64,000 nt of DNA from Thinopyrum elongatum (GCA_011799875.1 CM022302.1:187558942-187622941); one strand, 5' to 3'; positions 1 through 12,295 are shown, numbered from the stretch's first letter. Notes: a model not told the origin generated them from the sequence alone. Made by a program: numbers and translations.

Positions 1-464
1 GCTATGGTTAGATTTAACTCAATTCTTCTTTCGTAGTTGCGGATGCTTGCGAGAGGGGTTAATCATAAGTGGGAGGCTTATTCAAGTAAGAACAACACCC
101 ACGCACCGGTCCACCCACATATCAAATTATCGAAGTAGCGAACGCGAATCAAACAATACTGATGAAAGTGACTAGATGAAATTCCCGTGTGTTCTGAAGA
201 ACGTTTTGCTTATTATAAGAGATCGTTCCGGCCTGTCCTTTGCTACAAAAAGGATTGGGCTACCTTGCTGCACCTTTGTTACAGTTACTACTTGTTGCTC
301 GTTACAAGTCACCTTGCTATCTAACTATCTGTTACGGATAATTTCAGTGCCTATAGATAATACCTTGTTGAAAGCCACTTGTCATTTCCTTCTGCTCCTC
401 GTTGGGTTCGACACTCTTACTTATAGAAAGGACCACGATTGATCCCCTTTACTTGTGGATTATC
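1..464 (+). repeat. LTR terminus, Athila-type LTR 'A', plus orientation
   Basis: Reads as the last 464 bases of the same LTR that occurs reversed at 21034, 21855, 26169 and 48595: it carries the reverse complement of the segment around 'gagtgtcgaacccaac' and stops at 'cttgtggattatcg', a slightly mutated LTR end. It abuts oppositely oriented LTR sequence at about 464, so it is probably the end of a second element inserted in the LTR of E1. The rest lies left of the window. Confidence 0.7.
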
Positions 465-639
465 GTATCTCTGCTGTAGCTATTTTAGGTCTAGAATTCC
501 AGCCGCCGGTAATCTCCCTCTCCATGTAAATCTTGCAAATTAAGAGAGAAAAGTCATTAGAATTGCTTCATAAAGTGGAATAATGACCAAAACCAATATA
601 TATAACAGTTGGAAAACATGATACAAAATGGACGTATCA
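465..639 (-). repeat. 3' LTR terminus of Athila element E1
   Basis: Ends in 'aaaatggacgtatca', which on the minus strand is the LTR start TGATACGTCCATTTT. It matches 49935-50037 plus 60336-60413, the same LTR split by CACTA-2. It is followed directly by the E1 polypurine tract, which fixes both boundary and orientation. Confidence 0.75.
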
Positions 640-653
640 ACTCCCCCAAGCTT
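640..653 (-). other. Polypurine tract of E1
   Basis: Minus strand reads AAGCTTGGGGGAGT immediately before the 3' LTR start. The same arrangement recurs in E4 at 60414-60425. This is the expected plus-strand primer site of an LTR retroelement. Confidence 0.8.
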
Positions 654-2329
654 AGACCTCGCTTGTCCTCTAGCGAAAGCTGAACTCAATAATTATGACC
701 ACATGTTTAGAGAGAGTGGTGTCGATAAAAACAAAATACAGACATGCTATCATCATGATCATGAACATAGCAGCAAATATTTATCATATAACTTCTCGTT
801 AACAAGAAACAATTCATTCACAACCTTGAAGTACGAAGTATAAACTTTCTTGAAAACAAACAAACTATGTTCTCAGTCATCGAAATAATCACAATTCATC
901 ATATTTCCAGGAAGAGTGTATGTAAGAACTTTTGTTTTAGCAAGTACACATACTTAACCAACATATAGTCTTCTATGATTGCTAACACTCAATACATATT
1001 TTTGGGAACAAACGTTTCCGTCAGACACATCGAAAGATGGGACTTATTGTTTTTGCCTCCCAACTCGTTTACCTCAAGGATAATTTCAACAATAATAACT
1101 CATGATCACCTACATCCAATTGGATATATATGCCTGGATCTTTCCCCAACACATGATGCTTGCCACTTAAGGGATAAATAAGAAAGGAATAGGGATAATC
1201 ACTATTGACTCTTGCATAAAAGTAAATACAGAAAAGTAAAAGATAGGCCCTTTGCAGAGGGAAGCATTGGTTGTCATGCGCTTTTTATTTTTTTGATGTG
1301 CAAGCTCTTAATGGAAAGGAATGTCACTTTATATTACCCCTTGTGATAGCGACCTTTATTATGCAGTCTGTCGCTTTTATTTCTTCACCATCACAAGTTC
1401 GTACAAAGCTTATTTTCCCTTCCAATAAAAGATCATACATATTTAGGAGCAATTTTTATTGTTTTATGCACCGATGACAACTTACTTGAAGGATCTTATT
1501 CAATCCATAGGTAGATATAGTTGACTCTCATGACAAGAAACTGGGTTTAAGGGGTTGTGGATGTACAAGTAGTATCTCCACTTGGTATGAAGTTTTTGGC
1601 TAGCAAAAGATTCTAAACAAGCACCACATGTTAGAGGATCCATGAAAATATAACTTCTATGTGAATTTAGACAAACATAACTCATTACTTTGTCTTCCTT
1701 GTCCAACATCAACTATTTGACCATGCAGAAAATATTTGATGGGGGCTCACAATCATAAAAGATGTCCAAGATAGTATAATTATATGTGAATCTCCTCTCC
1801 CTTTAATAATCTTGCATGAATTGCATCCATGACCAATACTATGTTTGTTAATTTCCAATAAATTTTATCAACCATACTCTTTCTATGTGAAGTTATTACT
1901 CCCCATGGGATTAGCATATGATCTTTTATTCCTTTTTATTGCTAAAATTGAAACAACAAAGTAAAGAAACAAAACTCAAACTACTCTTTATTATGTAACT
2001 CTCACACTCGATTACATAGATAGATCACTAAGCAAGCACTCGAAACTAAAGCATACTAAACTTTTTATTCTTCTAAGCCATGAAATAACTAGGGATCAAA
2101 CTAAGGTAGATAACGATGGTAAAAGTGATGGTGATACGATACCCGGGCACCTCCCCCATTCTTGGAACAAGCCAAGGGTGGCGCCCATACCCGTGTACGC
2201 AAGTTTCTTTCTTCGGTGATGGTGGTGATGAAGTAGTAGGCTTGACCTCCATCTTCCAAGGCATAGGATCTGCATCATAAAATGATGAACGTGTTTCCAG
2301 AGTCCTGAAATTTGAAGCTAAACTCGTAC
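654..2329 (-). other. 3' non-coding region of E1
   Basis: About 1.7 kb between the polypurine tract and the Tekay insertion. It is collinear with 60426-62100 of E4, for example the shared 'tccataggtag' block at 1504 and 61295 and the 'cacctccccc' block near 2150 and 61950. Short ORFs here are not conserved between the two copies, so I see no gene. It continues at 12301 after the insertion. Confidence 0.7.
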
Positions 2330-2334
2330 CTTTA
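2330..2334. repeat. Target site duplication of the Tekay element (left)
   Basis: CTTTA directly before the LTR start TGTAGCG; the identical CTTTA follows the other LTR at 12296-12300. Confidence 0.93.
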
Positions 2335-5170
2335 TGTAGCGACCCGACCCGAATGGATCGAATCTCTGTGTTCAAGTGTCATCCCTGGATCGGTAATGCT
2401 GACACACACAGTACTTGAGGGATTTATAACAGAGTAGCAATCACACACTTATTACATCGAATGTCTCAAAAGAGAACTGAGTACAATAAATATGGCTTAA
2501 GGCCATCTAAATAAGATAACACCGGAAGGCTTGGAAGATAAGGTGAGTCCATCAACTCCAACGGCATAGCTGAGTGCACGACAATGACCTAGCGCACCTT
2601 ACTCTTCGTCTGAAAAGTCTGCAACATGATACGTTGCAGCCCGAAACGGGTCAGCACATGGAATATGCTGGCAATATAACACAGTAGAGCAATGACCAGA
2701 ATAAATGCTAATACTACATGCATATTTGGCTGGTGGAAAAGCTCTAGGGTTATACTGTTTTGCGAAAAGCCAATTTTTCCCTACAACAAAGGAATATATT
2801 TTATTTAACTATCATGGTGGTTGTTGAACATTGAGAAGGTAAAACCCCCTCTCAATCCCAATTAAAAATAATCATTAATCCCAACAAATTAATTTAGAGT
2901 GATGGGATTCAATATGATGATCCAAGAACCAGATACTCAAGATGTCCATAACCGGGGACACGGCTAATCATGATTAGTTTGTACACTCTGCAGAGGTTTG
3001 TGCACTTTTCCCCACAAGACTCGATCTCCTCCGTTGGATTTCTCGCACTACATGGTGTTTGAGAAACGGATGACCAAGACACAGTCTTTCAGAAACATTT
3101 ACTCTTTACTCTGGGTAGACAGTTACACCTACTTTCCCCTACATCTGCTAGCCTACCACTGAAAGAGGTTATGTAACATACTCAACTATGCTAGAGCCCA
3201 TAATAGCTTGTGGCTGCACACGGAAGTTTCTAGCATGAATAATCTTATGATCCCTTTGAGCCTGGGTGGTGGACCGTAGGAGGATCACACGGTATATCCC
3301 CGGGATCTCCTAGGACAACACTGGTATATCCCCAGGTGCCCAAACAAGCAATCCACCCAGATGTGTATTAAAGTTGCCACCTTAAGTTGAACCATTAAAA
3401 AAAGTCTCACATCTGTCATGGATACACTCAAAACCCAATCCACGTCTACGAGCATAGCATGGCAACATAAGCATAGCGTAGAAGTAACTCCCAAGGGTTT
3501 GTTATTAAAAAGGGCAATAGGTTCTACCTCATCATCTACTTCCCAGTACCCACAAGTTATTCACATCCTAATCATGCAATATTTGAGGGTCGAAACTAAT
3601 GCATAAAAACTGGGTAACGAAGAAGTATGATCAATGTGTTACTTGCCTTGCTGACGATCTGCAAATCCTAGAGACTCGTAGAAGCACGCTTCGCACTCCG
3701 GGTACTCTATTGCAAACAAACAATAGCATACATAAGTAATCAAGCGAAGATGCACGGGTAAAACTCAAATGAGATGATTTAACCAGAAAGTTCAACCTAA
3801 GAACTCCGGTTTGCAAAAAGACTCAAATCAAACGGAGCAACTAAACTCAAACTGCGAAAGAAACACGCTTCGATTACTAATCTGGACTAAAGTCAAATTT
3901 TACAGTAGCAAAAACTTGTTTAAGTTGGTTAAACAGAAAGAGGGTTTCGAGACGAAGATCTAGGCGCTTGAATCGCCTGATTCCGACAAACGAGCGAAAA
4001 GTTATACTAAAACGAAAATCGGATCAGGAATCGCGATCGAAAATAATCGCGAAAAACACGAGAAAAAGAAAAACTAATGAACAGGCTAACGAACGAACGT
4101 TCGCTGTCTGCGGTTAAACGGTGAAAACCGTTCGTTAAAATGAACGTACGAACGGGCGTTCGCTAAATAACTAAACCGACGGAAAACCGATCTAAAAGAA
4201 TAAACCGGAATTTAAAAAAAACCGGATCTAGATCTAGGGTTTACCAAAAAAACCGAACGGTTAACCAAAAAAAAAACGACGAACGGCGGCAGCGGCTACT
4301 ACCTCCGGCGAGGCTCCGGCGGGACGGCGGGGTGCGGCGCGGCGGCGTGAGCGGCGTGCGGCGGCGAGGCTGCAGCGGCGGCGGCGCTCGGGAGGCGGGG
4401 CGGCGGCGGCGCGACGAGCGGCGGCGCAGGCGGCGGCGGCGGCTGCGGCGGCGAAGTCCGGCGGCGGCGGCTACGGGCTGCTGTGGGAGGCGGGGCGAGG
4501 CTATTTAAGGAGGGGAGGGGCGGGGTGGCTTGGGGAGGGGGCGACGGCCTCGGGAGGCGTGTCCGCCTCGGACACGGCCGGCGGCGGCGGGGCGGACTCC
4601 CGTGCGGGGACGGCGGCGGCGGCCTGCTGGGCCGGCTGGGCTTCGGCCCAGTTCGGTCCGCGAAGTTTTTTTTTTTTTTTAAATAAATCCTGACGCAGAA
4701 AAACAAATAAAAGAAATACTAAACGGACTCCAAAAATCCCGAAATAAATTTTCCCCGTCCTCTAAAAATCTACCGGACAAGGTAAACATTTATTTGGGAC
4801 TCTAATGCAATTTTGAAAAACGCATATTTTTCCTAAATTCAAATAAAATTGCAATAAAATCCAAATAAAATATTTATTTGATTTTAATATTTTTCCTCCA
4901 ATATTCCATTTATTTTGGAGAAGTCATATTATCTCCTCTCATATATTTTTAATATGAAATATTTTCGGAGAGAAAAATAGTTAAACCAAATTGATCCTTG
5001 TTTCAATATTTGAGAAAAATTCAAATATGAAAATGGTGAAATCCCCAACTCTCTCCGTGGTCCTTGAGTTGCTCAGGATTTCGAGGATCGCAAAACAAAA
5101 TGCATTAAAATATGATATGCAATGATGATCTAATGCATAACATTCCAAATTGAAAATTTGGGATGTTACA
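2335..5170 (-). repeat. 3' LTR of the Tekay element
   Basis: 2,836 bp. On the plus strand it begins TGTAGCGACCCGACC and ends GGGATGTTACA. It aligns along its whole length with 9459-12295 with scattered single-base and small length differences. A very GC-rich block (about 4285-4640, GGC repeats) next to an A/T-rich end is a shared feature and generates long proline/arginine reading frames that are not genes. Confidence 0.95.
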
Positions 5171-5184
5171 AACCTACCCCCCTT
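5171..5184 (-). other. Polypurine tract of the Tekay element
   Basis: Minus strand reads AAGGGGGGTAGGTT immediately upstream of the 3' LTR. Confidence 0.85.
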
Positions 5185-5845
5185 AAGATGAATCTCGTCC
5201 TCGAGATTCGGGTTGGCTAGAAAACAGGTGTGGGTGGTCCTTCCGGAGGTCTTCTTCGCGCTCCCAGGTGGCTTCATCCTCGGTATGGTGGGTCCACTGA
5301 ACCTTGCAAAACTTGATAACTTTGTTGCGTGTAACTCGGCTGGCAAACTCGAGAATCTTGACGGGTTTCTCCTCGTAGGTCAAATCGGTATCCAATTGAA
5401 TTGCTTCCAGGGGCACTATATCTTTTAGAGAAATATCAGCCATCTCCGCATGGCACTTCTTTAACTGGGAAACGTGAAACACATCATGAACTCCTGACAG
5501 TCCTTCGGGTAACTCCAACTTGTAGGCAACTTCTCCCATTCGTTCCACAACACGATACGGTCCTACAAACCTCGGGGCTAACTTTCCTTTGACTCCGAAC
5601 CGTTTAACTCCTCGAAGTGGCGACACACGTAGATATGCTCTGTCTCCGACTTCATAGGTTACCTCCTTGCGTTTTGAATCTGCATAACTCTTCTGCCTGA
5701 GGTTCAGCTCCTTCTGAGTGAAAATATACTTCAAGCTCTTGTGATCCGTGTACACATCACAACGGTTCCCAATAAGAAAATGTCTCCAAGTCTTAAGTGC
5801 ATGAACTACAGCTGCTAACTCCAAGTCATGCGTGGCATAATTCAA
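5183..5845 (-). pseudogene. RNase H end fused to integrase C-terminus and chromodomain (integrase core deleted)
   Basis: The first ~50 residues are the second half of RNase H ([26 protein letters not shown]). The frame then jumps at 'LNLRQ' straight to '[11 protein letters not shown]', the C-terminal part of chromovirus integrase, with the GPY-like block (PRFVGPYRV) and a chromodomain-like tail ([15 protein letters not shown]). The zinc-binding and D,D-35-E catalytic core that normally lie between, some 1.2 kb, are absent and the frame is kept. The chromodomain normally guides chromovirus integration to chromatin. The ORF is separated from the upstream RNase H half by one stop codon (5873-5875). 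Confidence 0.88.
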
Positions 5846-5872
5846 CTCATGCGGCCGAAGCTGACGTGAGGC

Positions 5873-6427
5873 TTATGAAACAACTCTTCCTTCCTGCATA
5901 AGTACTCCTCCCAGTCCTAAGCGAGAAGCGTCGCAATACACTTGGAAATCCTTGCGTATATCTGGCAGAATCAGAACTGGGGCTGTAACCAAACGTTTCT
6001 TCAGTTCCTGAAAACTTGCCTCACATTCATCTGTCCATTTGAACTTAGTGTCCTTCTTCAGTAACTCCGTCATAGGCTTCGCAATCTTAGAAAAATTCTC
6101 GATAAATCTCCGATAATATCCTGCAAGTCCAAGAAAACTGCGGATCTCCCCCACTGAGATGGGTGCCAACCACTCAGTGACAGACTGAACCTTAGTGGGG
6201 TCTACTGCTATACCTTCGCCCGATATAACATGTCCAAGAAATCCAACTTCCTTCAACCAAAACTCACATTTGCTGAACTTGGCATACAACTGATGTTCCC
6301 TGAGCTTCTCGAGAACTAAACGCAGATGCTCCTTGTGCTCCTCTTCATTCTTTGAGTATACCAAGATATCATCAATGAACACCACGACAAACTTATCCAA
6401 GAACTCCATGAACACCTTGTTCATCAT
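5873..6427 (-). pseudogene. Reverse transcriptase palm/thumb and RNase H start, Tekay element
   Basis: 185 codons. Contains the RT active-site motif [10 protein letters not shown] near residue 18, the thumb segment ([13 protein letters not shown]) and the start of RNase H ([13 protein letters not shown]). It follows the gag-RT ORF after a short indel at about 6425-6431 and ends at a TAA (5873-5875) where relatives have a tyrosine codon within RNase H; the reading frame resumes beyond it. RT would copy element RNA in the virus-like particle, but the frame breaks leave no intact polyprotein. Confidence 0.9.
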
Positions 6428-8405
6428 TCATGAAATAGGCAGGGGCATTAGTCAATCCAAATGACATAACTGTGTACTCATATAGCCCATACCGGGTGGT
6501 GAAGGCTGTCTTAGGTATATCCTGTTCTCGGATCTTCAGCTGGTGATACCCTGATCTCAGATCGATCTTGGAGAACACTTTAGCTCCTTGCAACTGATCA
6601 AACAAATCATTAATCATTGGCAGTGGGTACTTGTTCTTAATCGTCACTTCATTCAATGCGCGATAATCAACAACCATTCTCAAGGATCCATCCTTCTTCT
6701 CAACTAAGAGCACTGGGGCTCCCCACGGTGATGAACTTCGTCGAATGTAACCTTTCTCCAATAATTCCTTGATCTGCTTCTTAATCTCCTCCAGATCATT
6801 TGCGGGCATCCGGTATGGTCTCTTTGATATTGGTCCGGTGCCTGGCAACAACTCTATCAAGAATTCAATATCTCGATCCGGCGGCATGCCTGGTAACTCC
6901 TCAGGAAATACATCTGGGTAATCCTTCACAATAGGCACCTCCTCCTGAACAACTCCCGTGAGAGAATTCACTTGGCTCCTTCTAGGCACATGCCTAGATA
7001 CATACTTGATCCTTTTTCCCTCCGGGGTGGTAAGCGAAATCGACTTACTCGCACAATCGATGCTTCCTCCATACATCGATAGCCAATCCATGCCTAGTAT
7101 CACATCCAATCCTTGTGACTTCAAAACTATCAGGTCTGAGGGGAAAACATGACTTCCAATGATCAATGGCATCTGAAAACATCCTTGTCTTGCCATATAC
7201 TCCGCACCGGGTGATCTTACTAACATGGGTGTCCTAAGTACCTTAGTGGGCAACTTATACTTATCCACGAATCCCCTTGATATGTATGAATGCGATGCAC
7301 CAGTATCGAAAAGAACAATTGCAATAAAAGACTTAACCAAAAACTTACCGATAACTACATCAGGCTGCTCCTCAACCTCCTCCACGTTCACGTGGTTCAC
7401 TTGTCCTCGGTTGAATGGATTGGGCTTCTTCCCAGCGCTTCCATTACCATTGCCGTTCTTCAATTCTGGACATTCGTTGGCATAATGTCCAGTCTTCCCG
7501 CACTTGAAACAGGTAATGTGGCTTTGATCCTTCTTGGCGGGTGTGGCTGGGTTAGAGCGGTTCTGATTGCTGCCTGCTCCATTTCCATTTCCATTCTTGT
7601 GGCCATTATGGTTGTGTGAACTTCCTCCATTGTGGTTATGACCTCCATGGTTATGAACAAGCCCTCCCGAGTTCGGGGTGAACCGGGGCTTCTGCTGAGC
7701 TCCTGAGTTGAACTTCCCTTGTCCATACTTCCTCTTGCGGCTATCAATCTGCTGCTGCTTCCCTTCAATCATAAGAGCTTTGTCTACCAACTCCTGGTAG
7801 TTGTTGAATGTTGCCACCATCAACTGCATACTCAGCTCATCATTCAACCCTTCCATAAACTTCTCCTGCTTCGCGGCATCAGTGGCCACATCATCCGGGG
7901 CATAGCGAGCTAATTTACTGAACTCATCCACGTGCTGCCCCACGGTACGGTTTCCCTGGCGTAAGTTGCGAAACTCACGCTTCTTCATGCTCATAGCTCC
8001 TGCTGAGACATGTGCAGTGCGGAAAGCTTGCTGAAACTGATCCCAAGTGACATTGGCTATAGGGAATGTGGCTGTGTAATTCTCCCACCATGAGGCTGCG
8101 GGTCCATCCAATTGATGTGCGGCAAAACGCACCTTCTCAGCGTCTGTGCATCCTGCGGTGGTCAACTCCCTTCCAATCCTGCGTAGCCAGTCATCCACAA
8201 CTATTGGCTCGGTGCTACTGGAAAACACCGGCGGCTGCAACCTCAGAAAACGGGCTAAGTTGTCAACTGGTGGTGGTGGCGGTGGGTTGTTGTTGTTGTT
8301 GTTGCCTTGGTTCTGAACTAGTAGCTGCATCAGGGTATTCTGCTGTTGAATCAACTGAGTGAGCTCCGGTGGGAAAACAAATCCGGTGTCGCATCTCGGA
8401 GGCAT
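6393..8405 (-). pseudogene. gag-protease-RT polyprotein (5' part), Tekay element
   Basis: 670 codons starting at the ATG at 8403-8405. Order: gag capsid domain (about residues 45-230), basic Asn/His/Gly-rich stretch, one CCHC zinc knuckle ([14 protein letters not shown], about 298-311), aspartic protease with DTGAS at about 362, then RT fingers and palm ([31 protein letters not shown]). The frame is lost just after NAPAYFMN, where a small indel shifts into the ORF at 6427. Gag and protease look complete; the polyprotein is about half of the usual chromovirus gag-pol. Confidence 0.93.
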
Positions 8406-8606
8406 CTGATGGGTTTAGAGGGAAGAGATTAGAATAGAGTAAGGTCTAGTGAGAAGGCACTACCCATATGCACATGAGACAAACACATTCATAACACACC
8501 ACTCAATTCAAGCAAGAGCATACAATCGATCTAACTACCATTACAAAAGTGCTCGGACTATTACTATTTACATGGGGAAAAATACTAATGATAATATGGT
8601 GGTCAT

Positions 8607-9350
8607 CTAGAAATTTTGATCGGTGGAAGACTCCATGATATCCGCTCCAGCTTCGTCTTCATAATCATCATCACTACTGTCGGGGTCGGAGTCGGTGTCG
8701 TCGATGATGATGTAGTCTTCAGATCGAATTTCCTCAGGTTCGTCGTCTTCTTCTCCGGGCGCGGGGTCTCCCATGAATACTCCTAGCTTCCTTGTCAGGT
8801 CATCATTCTTTTCCACTAGTACTGCGATTTCCTCCTCGTATCCATCGCGTGTAGACTTGAGTTCCTCTTCTAGCTCCATGTTCCTGGTCATCACCTTCTT
8901 CAAATCTATCATGCTTGCACACATCTGGTTCTCCTGTCGACGAATGTGCTGGTTTAACTCCTGGATGAAAGCTGCAATGGACCTGTCCCTCCGGGTGCTG
9001 ATCATCTCCCATTGCTCATCTCGGCGCCCACATAACTGGTAGATTGTGTCCTTAAGATCCTTGTGATACACTTCGCCGATGCGTCCCATGGCGATGTGGG
9101 CTGCCATGCTCTTTCCTAGACTCCAGGTTGGTGCATCAAAGGAAAACTCTATGGGCTCCGTAACTGGCGTGAATGTCCTTCCTGGAATTTGAACTCGAAT
9201 CATCCAACGCTCCCCTTCTGGTACAGTGGTGGTGTAGGTCCCGGTGAAGCTTGGTATTCCGATGTTCAGGTACCTAGTGACTTCCTTCAAGTGTCGTCCA
9301 AAAGGTGTGTCTTCATCCGGTTGTGTAAACTTGTTCCTTGAGTCCGCCAT
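8607..9350 (-). CDS. Extra ORF upstream of gag ('ORF0'), coiled-coil acidic protein
   Basis: An intact 247-codon ORF between the primer site and gag; the start lies ~90 bases after the primer site and the stop ~200 bases before the gag ATG. The middle (about residues 115-195) has heptad-like Leu/Met/Ile spacing with many Glu/Lys, typical of a coiled coil; the last 50 residues are strongly acidic (DDTDSDPDSSDDDYED). No enzymatic motif is recognised. Extra ORFs at this position are, from memory, reported in some rice gypsy elements (RIRE3/RIRE8); homology here is not tested. Its intactness in an element whose pol is broken is notable. Function unknown; a gag-like or RNA-binding accessory role is only a guess. 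Confidence 0.75.
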   Translation of the reverse strand: MADSRNKFTQPDEDTPFGRHLKEVTRYLNIGIPSFTGTYTTTVPEGERWMIRVQIPGRTFTPVTEPIEFSFDAPTWSLGKSMAAHIAMGRIGEVYHKDLKDTIYQLCGRRDEQWEMISTRRDRSIAAFIQELNQHIRRQENQMCASMIDLKKVMTRNMELEEELKSTRDGYEEEIAVLVEKNDDLTRKLGVFMGDPAPGEEDDEPEEIRSEDYIIIDDTDSDPDSSDDDYEDEAGADIMESSTDQNF

Positions 9351-9442
9351 CCTAGAGAATAGAAGATGGAGAGAAGTCAGAAATGAGTAGAGAAGAGTGA
9401 CCTATGTCTTTTCTTAGTGGTCGTGTCCTACAGTCAGCGTGT

Positions 9443-9454
9443 GCTCTGATACCA
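9443..9454 (-). other. Primer binding site, initiator tRNA-Met
   Basis: Minus strand reads TGGTATCAGAGC, the complement of the 3' end of plant initiator tRNA-Met, four bases inside the 5' LTR end. Confidence 0.92.
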
Positions 9455-9458
9455 TCTT

Positions 9459-12295
9459 TGTAGCGACCCGACCCGAATGGATCGAATCTCTGTGTTCAAG
9501 TGTCATCCCTGGATCGGTAATGCTGACACACACAGTACTTGAGGGATTTATAACAGAGTAGCAATCACACACTTATTACATCGAATGTCTCAAAAGAGAA
9601 CTGATTACAATAAATATGGCTTAAGGCCATCTAAATAAGATAACAGCGGAAGGCTTGGAAGATAAGGTGAGTCCATCAACTCCAACGGCATAGCTGAGTG
9701 CACGACAACGACCTAGCGCACCTTACTCTTCGTCTGAAAAGTCTGCAACATGATACGTTGCAGCCCGAAACGGGTCAGCACATGGAATATGCTGGCAATA
9801 TAACACAGTAGAGCAATGACCAGAATAAATGCTAATACTACATGCATATTTGGCTGGTGGAAAAGCTCTAGGGTTATACTATTTTGCAAAAAGCCAAATT
9901 TTCCCTACAACAAAGGAATATATTTTATTTAACTATCATGGTGGTTGTTGAACATTGAGAAGGTAAAACCCCCTCTCAATCCCAATTAAAAATAATCATT
10001 AATCCCAACAAATTAATTTAGAGTGATGGGATTCAATATGATGATCCAAGAACCAGATACTCAAGATGTCCATAACCGGGGACACGGCTAATCATGATTA
10101 GTTTGTACACTCTGCAGAGGTTTGTGCACTTTTCCCCACAAGACTCGATCTCCTCCGTTGGATTTCTCGCACTACATGGTGTTTGAGAAACGGATGACCG
10201 AGACACAGTCTTTCAGAAACATTTACTCTTTACTCTGGGTAGACAGTTACACCTACTTTCCCCTACATCTGCTAGCCTACCACTGAAAGAGGTCATGTAA
10301 CATACTCAACTATGCTAGAGCCCATAATAGCTTGTGGCTGCACACGGAAGTTTCTAGCATGAATAATCTTATGATCCCTTTGAGCCTGGGTGGCGGACCG
10401 TAGGAGGATCACACGGTATATCCCCGGAATCTCCTAGGACAACACTGGTATATCCCCAGGTGCCCAAACAAGCAATCCACCCAGATGTGTATTAAAGTTG
10501 CCACCTTATGTTGAACCATTAAAAAAAATCTCACATCTGTCATGGATACACTCAAAACCCAATCCACGTCTACGAGCATAGCATGGCAACATAAGCATAG
10601 CGTAGAAGTAACTCCCAAGGGTTTGTTATTAAAAAGGGCAATAGGTTCTACCTCATCATCTACTTCCCAGTACCCACAAGTTATTCACATCCTAATCATG
10701 CAATATTTGAGGGTCGAAACTAATGCATAAAAACTGGGTAACGAAGAAGTATGATCAATGTGTTACTTGCCTTGCTGACGATCTGCAAATCCTAGAGACT
10801 CGTAGAAGCACGCTTCGCGCTCCGGGTACTCTATCGCAAACAAACAATAGCATACATAAGTAATCAAGCGAAGATGCACGGGTAAAACTCAAATGAGATG
10901 ATTTAACCAGAAAGTTCAACCTAAGAACTCCGGTTTGCAAAAAGAATCAAATCAAACGGAGCAACTAAACTCAAACTGCGAAAGAAACACGCTTCGATTA
11001 CTAATCTGGACTAAAGTCAAATTTTACAGTAGCAAAAACTTGTTTAAGTTGGTTAAACAGAAAGAGGGTTTCGAGACGAAGATCTAGGCGCTTGAATCGC
11101 CTGATTCCGACAAACGAGCGAAAACTTATACTAAAACGAAAATCGGATCAGGAATCGCGATCGAAAATAATCGCGAAAAACCCGAGAAAAAGAAAAACTA
11201 ACGAACAGGCTAACGAACGAACGTTCGCTGTCTGCGGTTAAACGGTGAAAACCGTTCGTTAAAACGAACGTACGAACGGGCGTTCGCTAAATAACTAAAC
11301 CGACGGAAAACCGATCTAAAAGAATAAACCGGAATTTAAAAAAAACCGGATCTAGATCTAGGGTTTACCAAAAAAACCGAACGGTTAACCGAAAAAAAAA
11401 CGACGAACGGCGGCAGCGGCTACTACCTCCGGCGAGGCTCCAGCGGGACGGCGGGGTGCGGCGCGGCGGCGCGAGCGGCGTGCGGCGGCGAGGCTGCAGC
11501 GGCGGCGGCGCTCGGGAGGCGGGGCGGCGGCGGCGGCGGCGGCGGCGCGGCGAGCGGCGGCGGCGGCGGCTGCGGCGGCGAAGTCCGGCGGCGGCGGCTG
11601 TGGGCTGCTGTGGGAGGCGGGGCGAGGCTATTTAAGGAGGGGGGGGCGGGGTGGCTTGGGGAGGGGGCGACGGCCTCGGGAGGCGTGTCCGCCTCGGACA
11701 CGGCCGGCGGCGGCGGGGCGGACTCCCGTGCGGGGACGGCGGCGGCGGCCTATGCTGCGGCCGGCTGGGCTTCGGCCCAGTTCGGTCCGCGAAGTTTTTT
11801 TTTTTAAATAAATCCTGACGCAGAAAAACAAAGAAAAGAAATACTAAACGGACTCCAAAAATCCTGAAATAAATTTTCCCCGTCCTCTAAAAAAATGCCG
11901 GACGAGATGAACATTTATTTGGGCCTAAAATGCAATTTTGAAAAACGCGTATTTTTCTAAATTCAAATAAAATTGCAATAAAAATCCAAATAAGATATTT
12001 ATTTGATTTTAATATTTTTCCTCCAATATTCCATTTATTTTGGAGAAGTCATATTATCTCCTCTCATATATTTTTAATATGAAATATTTTCGGAGAGAAA
12101 AATAGTTAAACCAAATTGATCCTTGTTTCAATATTTGAGAAAAATTCAAATATGAAAATGGTGAAATCCCCAACTCTCTCCGTGGTCCTTGAGTTGCTCA
12201 GGATTTCGAGGATCGCAAAACAAAATGCATTAAAATATGATATGCAATGATGATCTAATGCATAACATTCCAAATTGAAAATTTGGGATGTTACA
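9459..12295 (-). repeat. 5' LTR of the Tekay element
   Basis: 2,837 bp, pair of 2335-5170. The two differ by isolated substitutions, an additional GGC-repeat expansion near 11535 and poly-A/T length changes, so the insertion is young compared with its E1 host. A TATTTAA block at 11629-11635, just outside the GC-rich island (about 11405-11620), is the only TATA-like candidate I see; it is palindromic enough to suit either strand. Confidence 0.95.

Larger units (their letters stand above)
2335..12295 (-). mobile_element. Tekay-type chromovirus (Ty3/gypsy) with intact LTRs and TSD
   Basis: A complete 9,961-bp insertion on the minus strand: 5' LTR 9459-12295, initiator-Met primer site 9443-9454, extra ORF 9350-8607, gag-protease-RT 8405-6393, rest of RT and RNase H 6427-5873, RNase H joined to a chromodomain tail 5845-5183, polypurine tract 5171-5184, 3' LTR 2335-5170. 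The 5-bp TSD is perfect. A C-terminal chromodomain places it among chromoviruses, with wording closest to the Tekay clade. It carries one frameshift, one nonsense codon and an integrase deletion, so it cannot transpose unaided. It sits in the 3' non-coding region of E1. Confidence 0.93.

Noticed and set aside
1..639. A single complete LTR at the left edge
   Set aside because: Orientation flips at about 464; the two halves are opposite ends of LTR 'A' in opposite directions.
4299..4706. 135-codon Pro/Arg/Ala-rich ORF
   Set aside because: It lies in GGC-repeat DNA of the Tekay LTR, differs in length from its twin at 11423-11701 because of repeat slippage, and has no gene-like pattern.
9443..9454. 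tRNA gene fragments at primer sites
   Set aside because: Only the 12-18 bases complementary to the tRNA 3' end are present; there is no cloverleaf. No tRNA or rRNA gene was seen elsewhere.
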